This document shows positions 54,506-62,342 of a stretch of DNA of 64,000 bases, piece by piece. The stretch covers positions 3,162,001 through 3,226,000 of the forward strand of contig NZ_LT598653.1 of NCBI RefSeq assembly GCF_900078365.1, given 5' to 3'. The notes below the pieces were generated by a model. That model saw nothing but the letters and a program-made list of their open reading frames with translations. It made no database searches and had not been told where the DNA came from. The DNA is from an uncultured Sphingopyxis sp. Its GTDB lineage: Bacteria > Pseudomonadota > Alphaproteobacteria > Sphingomonadales > Sphingomonadaceae. A program made the position numbers and the translations under genes. Every line of letters starts with the position of its first letter. Position 1 is the stretch's first letter.

Positions 54506-55654
54506 GTGCGCCTGACCGACTGCCACAATATCGACGACTTCCGCGCGCTCGCGAAGCGCCGCCTGCCGTGGCCGGTGTTCGACTATATCGACGGCGCCGC
54601 CGACGACGAGGTCACGCGCCGCCGCAACCGCGCGGCGTTCGACGGCTGCGACCTCATCCCGCGCGTGCTCGCCGGCGTCGAAAGTGTCGACATGAAGACG
54701 ACGCTGTTCGGGCGCGAGATCGCGATGCCGCTCTTCCTCGCGCCGACCGCGCTCCAGCGCCTCTTCCACTGGCAGGGCGAGCGCGCCGTCCTCCGCGCCG
54801 CCGCCAATGCCGGCACCGTCGCGGGCATTTCGAGCCTCGCGACGATCGGCCTCGCCGAAGCGGGCGCGCTGACCACCGGTCCCAAGCTGTTCCAGCTCTA
54901 TGTCCATCACGACGAGGGGCTCAACCAGGCGATGCTCGACGCCGCGCGCGCGGCGCAATTCGATGCCGTCGCGCTCACCGTGGACACCATCGTCGGCGGC
55001 AACCGCGAACGCTGCCTGCGCTCGGGCTTCACCTCGCCGCCGCGCTTCACGGCGCGCAACATGCTCTCCTACGCCGCCAAACCCAGCTGGGGGCTCAACT
55101 ATGTGCTGCGCGAGAAATTCAGCCTGCCCAACCTTGCCACGCATGTGTCCGAAGGATCGAGCGTGCCCAGGTCGGTCGCCGAATATTTCACCTCGATGCT
55201 CGACCAGAGCCTCGACTGGAAGCGCGCCGAGGCGATCCGCAAAAAGTGGGACGGCCCCTTCTGCCTGAAAGGGATCGTCGCGGTCGAGGATGCGAAGCGC
55301 GCCGCCGACATCGGCGCCACCGCAATTATGGTGTCGAACCACGGCGGACGCCAGCTCGACGGCAGCATCGCCCCCTTCGACGCGCTCGCCGCAATCGTCG
55401 ATGCCGTGGGCGACAGGGTCGAAGTGATCTGCGACGGCGGCATCACGCGCGGCACGCATGTGCTGAAGGCGCTGTCGGTCGGCGCCAAAGCCTGTTCGGG
55501 CGGCCGCCTCTATCTCTACGCGCTCGCCGCGGCGGGCGAGGATGGCGTGAGCCGCGCAGTCGCCCTGCTCCGCGCCGAGATCGAGCGCGGCATGAAGCTG
55601 ATGGGCGCAAGGTCGCTGGCCGACCTCTCGCGCGCCAATCTGCGCTGGCATTGA
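54506..55654 (+). CDS. lldD: FMN-dependent alpha-hydroxy-acid dehydrogenase (L-lactate dehydrogenase type)
   Basis: The 382-residue protein, starting at GTG 54506 after AGGGGAGC, has the FMN TIM-barrel: DFRALAKRRLPWPVFDYIDGAADDEVT, PLFLAPTALQRLFHWQGERAV, and the signature SNHGGRQLDGSIAPFDALAAI with the catalytic His and Arg. It most likely oxidises L-lactate to pyruvate at the inner membrane, but mandelate or glycolate cannot be ruled out by sequence. It follows the amidohydrolase-FAD oxidoreductase pair on the same strand. Confidence 0.92.
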   Translation: MRLTDCHNIDDFRALAKRRLPWPVFDYIDGAADDEVTRRRNRAAFDGCDLIPRVLAGVESVDMKTTLFGREIAMPLFLAPTALQRLFHWQGERAVLRAAANAGTVAGISSLATIGLAEAGALTTGPKLFQLYVHHDEGLNQAMLDAARAAQFDAVALTVDTIVGGNRERCLRSGFTSPPRFTARNMLSYAAKPSWGLNYVLREKFSLPNLATHVSEGSSVPRSVAEYFTSMLDQSLDWKRAEAIRKKWDGPFCLKGIVAVEDAKRAADIGATAIMVSNHGGRQLDGSIAPFDALAAIVDAVGDRVEVICDGGITRGTHVLKALSVGAKACSGGRLYLYALAAAGEDGVSRAVALLRAEIERGMKLMGARSLADLSRANLRWH

Positions 55655-55702
55655 ATCCGGAAAGCGGGGCGGCCTCCCCCTGAGACCGCCCCGGCGCCGG
55701 CG

Positions 55703-56434
55703 TCAGAAGGAGACGCCGAGTGTGAAGATCACGGCGCCGTCGGCGCCGACCGATTCCTTGTAGCCAAAGGCCTTGGGGGCATCGGTGTTGACATAGGCGA
55801 CGCTGCCGGTGAGCATCTTGTAGCTCGCCGACACGCCGACCGAATAATCGATGACTTCACCGTCGGCGCCGCCCAGGAAGCTGTCGCTCTTTGCAAAGCC
55901 GATATGGCCGTTCAGCGTGAAGGGCGTGCTGGGGATCGCGACGCCGGCGTCGGTATAGATATAGACGCCGCTGTCGTCGCCGAGCGAATCCTGGCCGCCC
56001 GGCGCCCAGGCGATGCCGGTCTTGATCGAAGCCGGGCCGAGGTCGCCCGAGACCGAGAAATAAGGCTCGATGACCGAACTGTTCGACGTGCCGGGATAAA
56101 GATAGAGGGTCGCGCCGATGTCGGCGGTCAGGCCCGGGGCGACCTCGGTCGAATAGCCGCCGAAAACATCGATTTCGGTGCCGTTGGCAAAGCCGATGCT
56201 CGATCCCCAGGTGCCGACGTAAAGGCCGCTGTCGTGGCTGATGCTGAAGCCGCCCTGGATCGCGGCCTCTTCGTTCGACTGGCTGAAGCCGCGAAAGCGA
56301 TAGTCGCTGACGACGGTGGCATTGCCGCTGATGGTGATGCCGTCGCTGGCTTCTTCTTCCTGGGCGAAAGCGGGGGTGGACATCGCCGTCGCGGCGACAA
56401 GCGCGCCGATGCACGCGCGTACGAGAGTTTTCAT
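55703..56434 (-). CDS. TorF-family putative porin, first of a tandem pair
   Basis: The 243-residue protein has a signal peptide MKTLVRACIGALVAATAMSTPAFA and the TorF hallmark ISGNATVVSDYRFRGFSQSNEEAAIQGGFSISHDSGLYVGTWGSSIGF, then alternating aromatic beta strands ending in GAVIFTLGVSF with the C-terminal Phe of outer-membrane barrels. It probably forms a small outer-membrane channel. The downstream copy of the family lies at 56670-57422 (that is, upstream on this strand). The transported solute is unknown. Confidence 0.92.
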   Translation of the reverse strand: MKTLVRACIGALVAATAMSTPAFAQEEEASDGITISGNATVVSDYRFRGFSQSNEEAAIQGGFSISHDSGLYVGTWGSSIGFANGTEIDVFGGYSTEVAPGLTADIGATLYLYPGTSNSSVIEPYFSVSGDLGPASIKTGIAWAPGGQDSLGDDSGVYIYTDAGVAIPSTPFTLNGHIGFAKSDSFLGGADGEVIDYSVGVSASYKMLTGSVAYVNTDAPKAFGYKESVGADGAVIFTLGVSF

Positions 56435-56554
56435 GGACAGATCCCTGTTGGTTGATGGATCGTCCCTGCCTGCCGCACGGCTGCCGGCCTCTTTTCGGGT
56501 CTGGTCCCGTCGTGCGTGCGTCGATCTTCACCAGATTGGTGCGGCGCACAAACG

Positions 56555-56597
56555 AAAAAGCCGCATCCGCCGCGTTAAAACGGCGCGATGCGACTTT
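56555..56597 (-). terminator. Hairpin terminator between the two TorF genes
   Basis: On the minus strand GTCGCATCGCGCCG, a TTTTAA loop and CGGCGGATGCGGC form a stem with few mismatches, followed by TTTTTCG. It lies about 70 bases past the upstream porin gene and so separates the pair. Nothing else is seen in 56435-56669. Confidence 0.75.
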
Positions 56598-56669
56598 TGT
56601 GCAACAGGTGATTAGGAATATATGCGCGCCGCGAAATTATATTATGCGGAATCGCACGCCTGCGCGCGA

Positions 56670-57422
56670 TCAGAAGGAAAGGCCGAGCGTAAACACGACC
56701 GTCGGGTCGTAAAGCGTATCGATTGCCTTCACCCCCGTCTTCTTGATGTCGGTGTCGATATAGCGCGCCGAAAGCGTCGCCGGGCCGACGACATAGGAGG
56801 CGCCGAGCGACCAGTCGACATAATCGCCTGCGGGCGCGGTCAGCGCAAGCGAGCCGTCGGAATAGCCGACCCCGGCGTGGACCGTGACCGGAGTATTGGG
56901 GATGCCCGACGCGAGGCCGAGGTTATAATACCAGCCGTCGCCCTTCGACCGCTGCGCGGGCGCATAGGCGATGGTCCCGGTCGCCGACAGCGGCCCGATG
57001 TCGTGCGACAGCTTGCCGCTGAACTCGACATAATCGGCGGGCCCGGCCCAGCTCCGGTTGCCGGGATAGCTGTACCAGATCACCCCGGCATCGACCGAGG
57101 TGCCGGGCGCGATCTCGGTCGCATAGCCGCCGTACAGGTCGAGTTCGAACTTCCCCGACAGCGGACTGTCGGGCATCGTCGAGCCCCAGACGCCGACGTA
57201 AAAGCCGCTTTGGTGGCTGAGCGTCAGCGTCGGTTGCAGCGCGATTTCCTCATCCGACAGCGAAAGGCCGCGGAAACGATAGTCGCTGACGACCGCGACC
57301 TCGCCCGACAGCGAAAACGGGCTACCGCCGCCCGCGATCGGATCATCCTGGGCGAAAGCGGGGGCCGACATGGCTGCGGCCGCGAGCGAAAGGCCAGCGC
57401 CGGCCGTGTCGAAAAAACGCAT
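56670..57422 (-). CDS. TorF-family putative porin, second of a tandem pair
   Basis: The start MRFFDTAGAGLSLAAAAMSAPAFA at 57422 gives 250 residues with a signal peptide; the longer frame is not credible. VAVVSDYRFRGLSLSDEEIALQPTLTLSHQSGFYVGVWGS is the same hallmark as in its neighbour, and it ends PTVVFTLGLSF. The two proteins are clearly related but diverged, so the duplication is not recent. A terminator between them suggests separate transcripts, which allows different expression conditions. Confidence 0.92.
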   Translation of the reverse strand: MRFFDTAGAGLSLAAAAMSAPAFAQDDPIAGGGSPFSLSGEVAVVSDYRFRGLSLSDEEIALQPTLTLSHQSGFYVGVWGSTMPDSPLSGKFELDLYGGYATEIAPGTSVDAGVIWYSYPGNRSWAGPADYVEFSGKLSHDIGPLSATGTIAYAPAQRSKGDGWYYNLGLASGIPNTPVTVHAGVGYSDGSLALTAPAGDYVDWSLGASYVVGPATLSARYIDTDIKKTGVKAIDTLYDPTVVFTLGLSF

Positions 57423-57614
57423 CAATAGTCTCTCATGTCTGGCGGGAAATCGCCGATCGCGACGCGTGGAGCAACAAAGCCTCCGCCGCATATCCGCCCA
57501 GCATAGGGCCGCGGCCGCTCCGCCACAAGCCGCCCGCCGCCGCTTGGCTTTGCCAAGCCGCCCCGGCCCCGCTAAAGAGCGGCGCATATCTCCCTATCTG
57601 TCGAGCCACTAGCG

Positions 57615-58834
57615 ATGAGCGATCACAATCCCGGCCTGCGCCCCTGGCGCGATATTGCACGACGCGAATGCCGCCAGATCATGGTCGGCGACGTCCCGGT
57701 CGGCGGCGGCGCGCCGATCAGCGTCCAGACGATGACCAATACGCTGACGTCCGACGCCGCCGCGACGATCGATCAGATCCGCCGCTGCGAGGACGCCGGC
57801 GCCGACCTGATCCGCGTCTCGTGCCCCGATACCGATTCGACCGCGGCGCTGGGGAAGATCGTCCGCGCGGCACGCATCCCGATCATCGCCGACATCCATT
57901 TCCACTATAAGCGCGCGCTCGAAGCCGCCGACGCGGGCGCCGCGTGCCTGCGCATCAACCCCGGCAACATGGGCGGCGGCAGGCCACTTCGATCATCTGG
58001 GCGAAGTTGTCGTCGCGCCGCATCAACCCCGGCAACATCGGCTCCTCCGAACGCGTCGGCGAGGTCGTGCGCGCCGCGAAGGCGAATGGCTGCGCGATCC
58101 GCATCGGCGTCAACGCCGGCAGCCTTGAGAAAGACCTGCTCGAAAAATATGGCGAGCCCTGCCCCGAGGCGCTCGTCGAAAGCGCGCTCGACCATATCAA
58201 GCTGCTGCAGGACCACGACTTCCACGAATATAAGGTCGCGGTAAAGGCGAGCGACGTCTTCCTCGCGGTCGCCGCCTATGCGCAGCTCGCCGACGCGGTC
58301 GATTGCCCGCTGCACCTCGGCATCACCGAGGCGGGCGGGCTGATCGGCGGCACGGTCAAGTCGGCGCTCGGCATCGGCAACCTCCTCTGGGCCGGCATCG
58401 GCGACACGATCCGCGTCAGCCTCTCGGCCGAACCCGAAGAGGAAATCCGCGTCGGCTATGAAATCCTGAAATCGCTCGGCCTCAGAACCCGCGGCGTCCG
58501 CGTCGTCTCCTGCCCCAGTTGCGCGCGGCAGGGCTTCGACGTCATCCGCACCGTGCAGGCGCTCGAGGAGGCGCTCCAGCACATCAAGACCCCGATGTCG
58601 CTCTCGGTATTGGGGTGCGTCGTCAACGGCCCCGGCGAAGCGCGCGAGACCGACATCGGCATCACCGGCGGCGGCAACGGCAAGCATATGGTGTTCTTGT
58701 CGGGGGTCACCGACCATCATGTCGAGGACGCCGACATGATCGCGCACATCGTCAAGCTCGTCGAAGCCAAGGCGGCCGAGATCGAGGCGGGCAGCGCGGT
58801 GAGCATGGATACGCTCCACGGCAAGGCGGCATGA
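57615..58834 (+). pseudogene. ispG: ispG (gcpE), frameshifted by a 68-bp insertion
   Basis: The first frame (57615 onward) reads [19 protein letters not shown] to [11 protein letters not shown]; the second frame resumes [21 protein letters not shown] and runs to 58834, including the [4Fe-4S] motif [12 protein letters not shown] and [17 protein letters not shown]. The break is a 68-base insertion between two copies of CGCATCAACCCCGGCAACAT (57951 and 58019). Removing one repeat unit restores a 383-residue IspG of normal length. IspG makes HMBPP in the non-mevalonate isoprenoid pathway and should be essential, so an assembly error is likely unless another copy exists. Confidence 0.9.
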
Positions 58835-58895
58835 CGCAGGCCAGCATTGAAGCGACCCTTCCGAGGCCGTCGCCTTTGGGGTGGATTTGAGACAT

Positions 58896-59012
58896 TCCCT
58901 TCCCTTTTAGGGAGGGGTTAGGGGTGGGTGCGCGAGCGAAGCGAGCCCACAAAGAACGCCGCCTTCGGCGGCTACCCACCCCCAACCCCTCCCTAAAAGG
59001 GAGGGGAGAGGG
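58896..59012. repeat. Class C-like palindromic repeat (A/T-variant stems)
   Basis: CCCTTCCCTTTTAGGGAGGG and CCCTCCCTAAAAGGGAGGGG bound a unit with inner GCGCGAGCGAAGCGAGC and GCCGCCTTCGGCGGC. The stem loop differs (TTTTA/TAAAA) but is self-complementary. It lies between ispG and the GNAT gene; nothing else is seen in 58835-59069. Confidence 0.85.
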
Positions 59013-59069
59013 AAGGCCCGCTACCGGTCGAAATTTGACAGCCGGCCTCCGACTGGACACAGCGCGCGC

Positions 59070-59549
59070 ATGACCGTTGCCATCCGCCCTGCCGCGCCCG
59101 CCGACCTGCCCCTCATCGCGCGGTTCATCCGCGACCTCGCCGCCTATGAAAAGCTCGCGCACGAGGTCCGCTTCGACGAAGCGAAGCTCGGCGAAAAACT
59201 CTTCGGCGCGCGCCCCTATGCCGAGGTTCTGATCGGCGAGATCGGCGGCGAAGCGCAGGGTTTCGCGCTCTTCTTCCACAATTTCTCGACCTTCGAGGGA
59301 CGCCCCGGCCTCTATCTCGAGGATTTGTTCGTCCGCCCCGAAGCGCGCGGCTCGGGGCTCGGCAAGGCGCTGCTCGCGCATCTCGCCAAGCTTTGCGTCG
59401 AGCGTGATTGCGCGCGGCTCGAATGGTCGGTGCTCGACTGGAACACGCCCTCGATCGGCTTCTATAAAAGTCTCGGCGCGAAGCTGATGGACGAATGGAC
59501 CGTGATGCGGGTGGACGGCGAAGCGCTCATCAAACTCGCATCTCAATAG
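59070..59549 (+). CDS. GNAT acetyltransferase (diamine/spermidine acetyltransferase-like)
   Basis: The 159-residue protein starts MTVAIRPAAPADLPLIARFIRDLAAYEKLAHEVRFDE. The acetyl-CoA motif is LYLEDLFVRPEARGSGLGKALLAHLAKLCVERDCARLEWSVLDWNTPSIGFYKSLGAKLMDEWTVMRV. This arrangement, with NFSTFEGRPGLYLEDLFV, resembles SSAT-type diamine N-acetyltransferases. The acceptor is inferred, not shown. Confidence 0.9.
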   Translation: MTVAIRPAAPADLPLIARFIRDLAAYEKLAHEVRFDEAKLGEKLFGARPYAEVLIGEIGGEAQGFALFFHNFSTFEGRPGLYLEDLFVRPEARGSGLGKALLAHLAKLCVERDCARLEWSVLDWNTPSIGFYKSLGAKLMDEWTVMRVDGEALIKLASQ

Positions 59550-59551
59550 TC

Positions 59552-59625
59552 GTCACCCCGGACTTGATCCGGGGTCCCGCTTCAACCTCGGAAAGCGGGA
59601 TGCCGGATCAAGTCCGGCATGACGA
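59552..59625. repeat. Class D palindromic repeat, copy 7
   Basis: CGTCACCCCGGACTTGATCC and GGATCAAGTCCGGCATGACG form the outer arms, with CCCGCTT and AAGCGGG inside. It lies between the convergent GNAT and S41 peptidase genes. Confidence 0.85.
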
Positions 59626-59649
59626 AGAGAGGGGTTTTCGCGTGCCCGC

Positions 59650-60738
59650 CTATTTCGCCCCCCTCGCTTTGCGCCGCTCCATCGGCCAGCTCGGCATATG
59701 CGCGTCGGACAGCCGCTTCGCCTCGGCGGGCGCGACGCCGAGTTCGGTGAGCGCACGCTCCAACGCCTCGGCCGGCGGGACCGCGATGTCGGGCAGAACC
59801 CCTTCGCCCTCCCAATCCTTGCCCGTCACCGGATCATAGGTACGCCCGACCGGGATGAAGGCGCCATAGCCGCCGCCCAGATCCTCGCCGCGCCCGAAAT
59901 GATTGGCGCCCGCGGTCGGCGCACCCACAAGGACCCCGCGCCCCGTATGCTTCATCGCCAGCGCGAAATGCTCGGCCGCCGAGGCGCTCGCGCCCGAGGT
60001 CAGCACATAGATTTTGGCGTCGCGCAGCCGCTTATCCGCGTTCGGCGTCGCCCAATGCTCGCGCGCGACCATGCCCGCATCGCCCTTCGCCATCCGCATC
60101 GAGGCGATGCCCGCGATCGGCGATCCGCCCTCGGCATCGACCGACGCGCGCGTCGCCATCGTCACCAGCCGCGTTTCCTTGCCGAACAGCCAGGGGAAGA
60201 TGACGTCCATCTGGTCGAGCCCGCCGCCATTATGCGTGCGGATGTCGAAGATAATCGCCTTGGCATCGGCATGGTCGACCATGAACTTCGCGGCTTCGGC
60301 GGTCACCGCATCGTCCATCGGAAAGACGTTGAAGCGGACGAAAGCGATCCCCGGCGCGATCCAGCCCGCCTGCTCGACCGGCACCTTCGGCGGGCGGCGC
60401 ACCGGTGCGGCGCCGCCCGGTGCGGGCGGGGTCGCTTCGGGCACGCGCAGCCGCAAATGCCCGTCGGGCGCAACCGCGTTCACGTCGCTGTCGATCGCCG
60501 CGCCCAGCGCCTCGCCGGAGAGCCCCTTGTAACGCCCCGCCGCAATGGCGGCACGGATCGCGTCGGCATATTTCTTGCCCGTTTCGGGGTAGAGATAATC
60601 GCGTTCGAGCAGCGCGGCATATGCCTCGGCGACCGCATCGGCACTGACATCATCCGCCGCCATCGCGGACGGCGGTGCAAATGTCGGTCCGGCGACCATC
60701 GCGGCTGCCATCAACAGGGCGGGCAATAGGCGAATCAT
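59650..60738 (-). CDS. S41-family peptidase (C-terminal processing protease-like), secreted
   Basis: The start MIRLLPALLMAAAMVAGPTFAPPSAMA at 60738 gives 362 residues with a signal peptide. The S41 core is seen in GIAFVRFNVFPMDDAVTAEAAKFMVDHADAKAIIFDIRTHNGGGLDQMDVIFPWL, the catalytic-region YVLTSGASASAAEHFALAMKHTGRGVLVGAPTAGANHFG, and EGVLPDIAVPPAEALERAL. No PDZ domain is evident between them, unlike CtpA. It probably acts in the periplasm on peptides; the substrate is unknown. Confidence 0.9.
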   Translation of the reverse strand: MIRLLPALLMAAAMVAGPTFAPPSAMAADDVSADAVAEAYAALLERDYLYPETGKKYADAIRAAIAAGRYKGLSGEALGAAIDSDVNAVAPDGHLRLRVPEATPPAPGGAAPVRRPPKVPVEQAGWIAPGIAFVRFNVFPMDDAVTAEAAKFMVDHADAKAIIFDIRTHNGGGLDQMDVIFPWLFGKETRLVTMATRASVDAEGGSPIAGIASMRMAKGDAGMVAREHWATPNADKRLRDAKIYVLTSGASASAAEHFALAMKHTGRGVLVGAPTAGANHFGRGEDLGGGYGAFIPVGRTYDPVTGKDWEGEGVLPDIAVPPAEALERALTELGVAPAEAKRLSDAHMPSWPMERRKARGAK

Positions 60739-60817
60739 TCCTGTCTCCATTCCAGCCCCGGCCGGTTGGAGGTGTATCACGTACGCAACACAGATCAACT
60801 ACATTTGTAGTCGATTG

Positions 60818-61015
60818 CTATTTCTTGCGCGCGAACCAGACCAGCACCACGCCGACCACCGCCACCACGACGCCATTTCGCGTCCATGTCGTATCGCCGA
60901 GCATGAAACTGCTCGCCGGCCAGCGAACGATGTCGAGCCCCTGCAGCGCCCACAGTCCGCCGACGAGGATCATCGCCACGCCGACGATCGCCAATATGCC
61001 CTTCAACGCACCCAT
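60818..61015 (-). CDS. Small membrane protein, two helices
   Basis: From ATG 61015 the protein has 65 residues: MGALKGILAIVGVAMILVGGLWALQGLDIVRW (helix one), a short loop with SSFMLGDTTWTRNG, then VVVAVVGVVLVWFARKK (helix two). Similar short proteins are common in Alphaproteobacteria, but no function is known to me. It overlaps the end of the acyltransferase gene by 13 bases, so it is probably co-transcribed with it. Confidence 0.75.
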   Translation of the reverse strand: MGALKGILAIVGVAMILVGGLWALQGLDIVRWPASSFMLGDTTWTRNGVVVAVVGVVLVWFARKK

Positions 61016-62160
61016 GCCGCTCTCCCCTCCTTGCGCTGCAGTCCGATCAGCGGCCGCAGCCAGCCGATGCTGCGCCCGATCGCATAGAAAAGCCAGCATC
61101 CGAGCGCGGTCGCGACGAGCAGGATCAGGAAGGAGGGCAGTGCCGTGACACCGGCTTGCAGCAGATACCAGCCGACGACGACGATGATCGTCTGATGGAT
61201 GATGTAGAAGGGAAACACCGCCTCGGCGAGCATCGCGCGCTTCGGATGGTCGCGGTTCCACCAGCGATCGGCGGCCCCGACGAGCGCGACGATCGCCGCC
61301 CAGCCCTGCACCAGCCGCGCGACATGGAACAGGATGACCGCCCAGCCAGGCGCGCGCGTGTCGCCGGGCCAAGTCCACTCGGTCCAGGCGACCGGCAGGA
61401 AGGCGAGGACCGCCAGCAAAGCCGCCGCCTTCCAGCAGCGCGCGACACTCTCGAACAGCGCCGGCCGCGCGCGCAGCAGCCAGCCCACCCCGAAGGCCAT
61501 CAGATAATGGAGATGCGACGGACCGTCGTCGAACAGCGCATGCGTCTCGTCATGACCCGGAAAGGCCGCATAGATTGCGAGCCACCCGAGCATCGGCACG
61601 ATCAGCAGCCCCCAGCCGCGCAGCAGCTGCGCCGCTCCGCCGGCAAACCGCCCGCGCGCCGCGGCCGGAACGAGGGCGAGCAGCAGCGCCGCGAGCATCG
61701 TATAGACCCACAGATAGACGACGAACCACAAATGCTGCCACGTCGGCAGCACAATCCCGTCGAGCGTGCCGAAACGAAAATAGTCCGAGGTCCAGAAGGC
61801 GCCGAGACCCTTGGCATAGCCGTGCTGCGTCACCAGTTCGATCCACGGCTGCGGCGGGATGACGACCACGACCCCGAAGAGGAGCGGGATCAGCAGCCGC
61901 GCGCTCCGCGACTTCGCGAACGCCCCCGCCCCGCCGAGCTTTCCGGCCAGCGCCGCGCTCGCATAGCCCGACACGAGGAACAGCAAAGGCAGGCGCCAGC
62001 CGTTGGTCGCATACATCGGGATCGCGACCCAGTCGATCACCGGGTCGATCTTCACATGCCAGCCCCACGGCCCGAAATACATGCCGATATGATAGAGGAT
62101 GAGCAGCGCGAACGCCCCGATCCTGAGCCAGTCCATGCCGAGATGGCGTTGCGTGGGCAT
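61003..62160 (-). CDS. Membrane acyltransferase (acyltransferase-3/OpgC-like)
   Basis: The start MPTQRHLGMDWLRIGAFALLILYHIGMYF at 62160 gives 385 residues with about ten to twelve membrane segments. The N-terminal D-W-L-R and LILYHIGMYF (catalytic-type His) and the late FYIIHQTIIVVVGWYLLQ are typical of the acyltransferase-3 family (PF01757), which modifies surface glycans or glucans with acyl groups. A class C repeat ends right upstream, and its GGGAGGG sequence provides the apparent Shine-Dalgarno. The small membrane protein overlaps its 3' end. Confidence 0.9.
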   Translation of the reverse strand: MPTQRHLGMDWLRIGAFALLILYHIGMYFGPWGWHVKIDPVIDWVAIPMYATNGWRLPLLFLVSGYASAALAGKLGGAGAFAKSRSARLLIPLLFGVVVVIPPQPWIELVTQHGYAKGLGAFWTSDYFRFGTLDGIVLPTWQHLWFVVYLWVYTMLAALLLALVPAAARGRFAGGAAQLLRGWGLLIVPMLGWLAIYAAFPGHDETHALFDDGPSHLHYLMAFGVGWLLRARPALFESVARCWKAAALLAVLAFLPVAWTEWTWPGDTRAPGWAVILFHVARLVQGWAAIVALVGAADRWWNRDHPKRAMLAEAVFPFYIIHQTIIVVVGWYLLQAGVTALPSFLILLVATALGCWLFYAIGRSIGWLRPLIGLQRKEGRAAWVR

Positions 62161-62163
62161 GAT

Positions 62164-62334
62164 CCCTCCCAAACCCTCCCCTCCCGCCTGCGGGAGGGGC
62201 AACGAGGCTTGCCAGCTTGCTGGCTAGCCGCAGTGGGGTGGGCTGGCAACGCTGCCCCACATGCCCACCCCGCTGCGACTAGGGCCTGCTGCGCAGCCCC
62301 AAGTCTCGCTGCCCCTCCCGCAAGCGGGAGGGGA
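62164..62334. repeat. Class C repeat with two opposed cores
   Basis: The left core AACGAGGCTT-GCCAGC-TTG-CTGGC-TAGCCGCAGTGG and the right reversed core CCGCTGCGACTAG-GGCCTGCTGCGCAGCCCC-AAGTCTCGC sit between CCCTCCCGC/GGGAGGGG stems. It separates the carboxylase and acyltransferase genes. Confidence 0.9.
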
Positions 62335-62342
62335 TGGCCGGT

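Noticed and set aside
57951..58038. Programmed frameshift in ispG
   Set aside because: There is no slippery sequence or stop arrangement typical of programmed frameshifting; the 68-base repeat-bounded insertion explains the break better.
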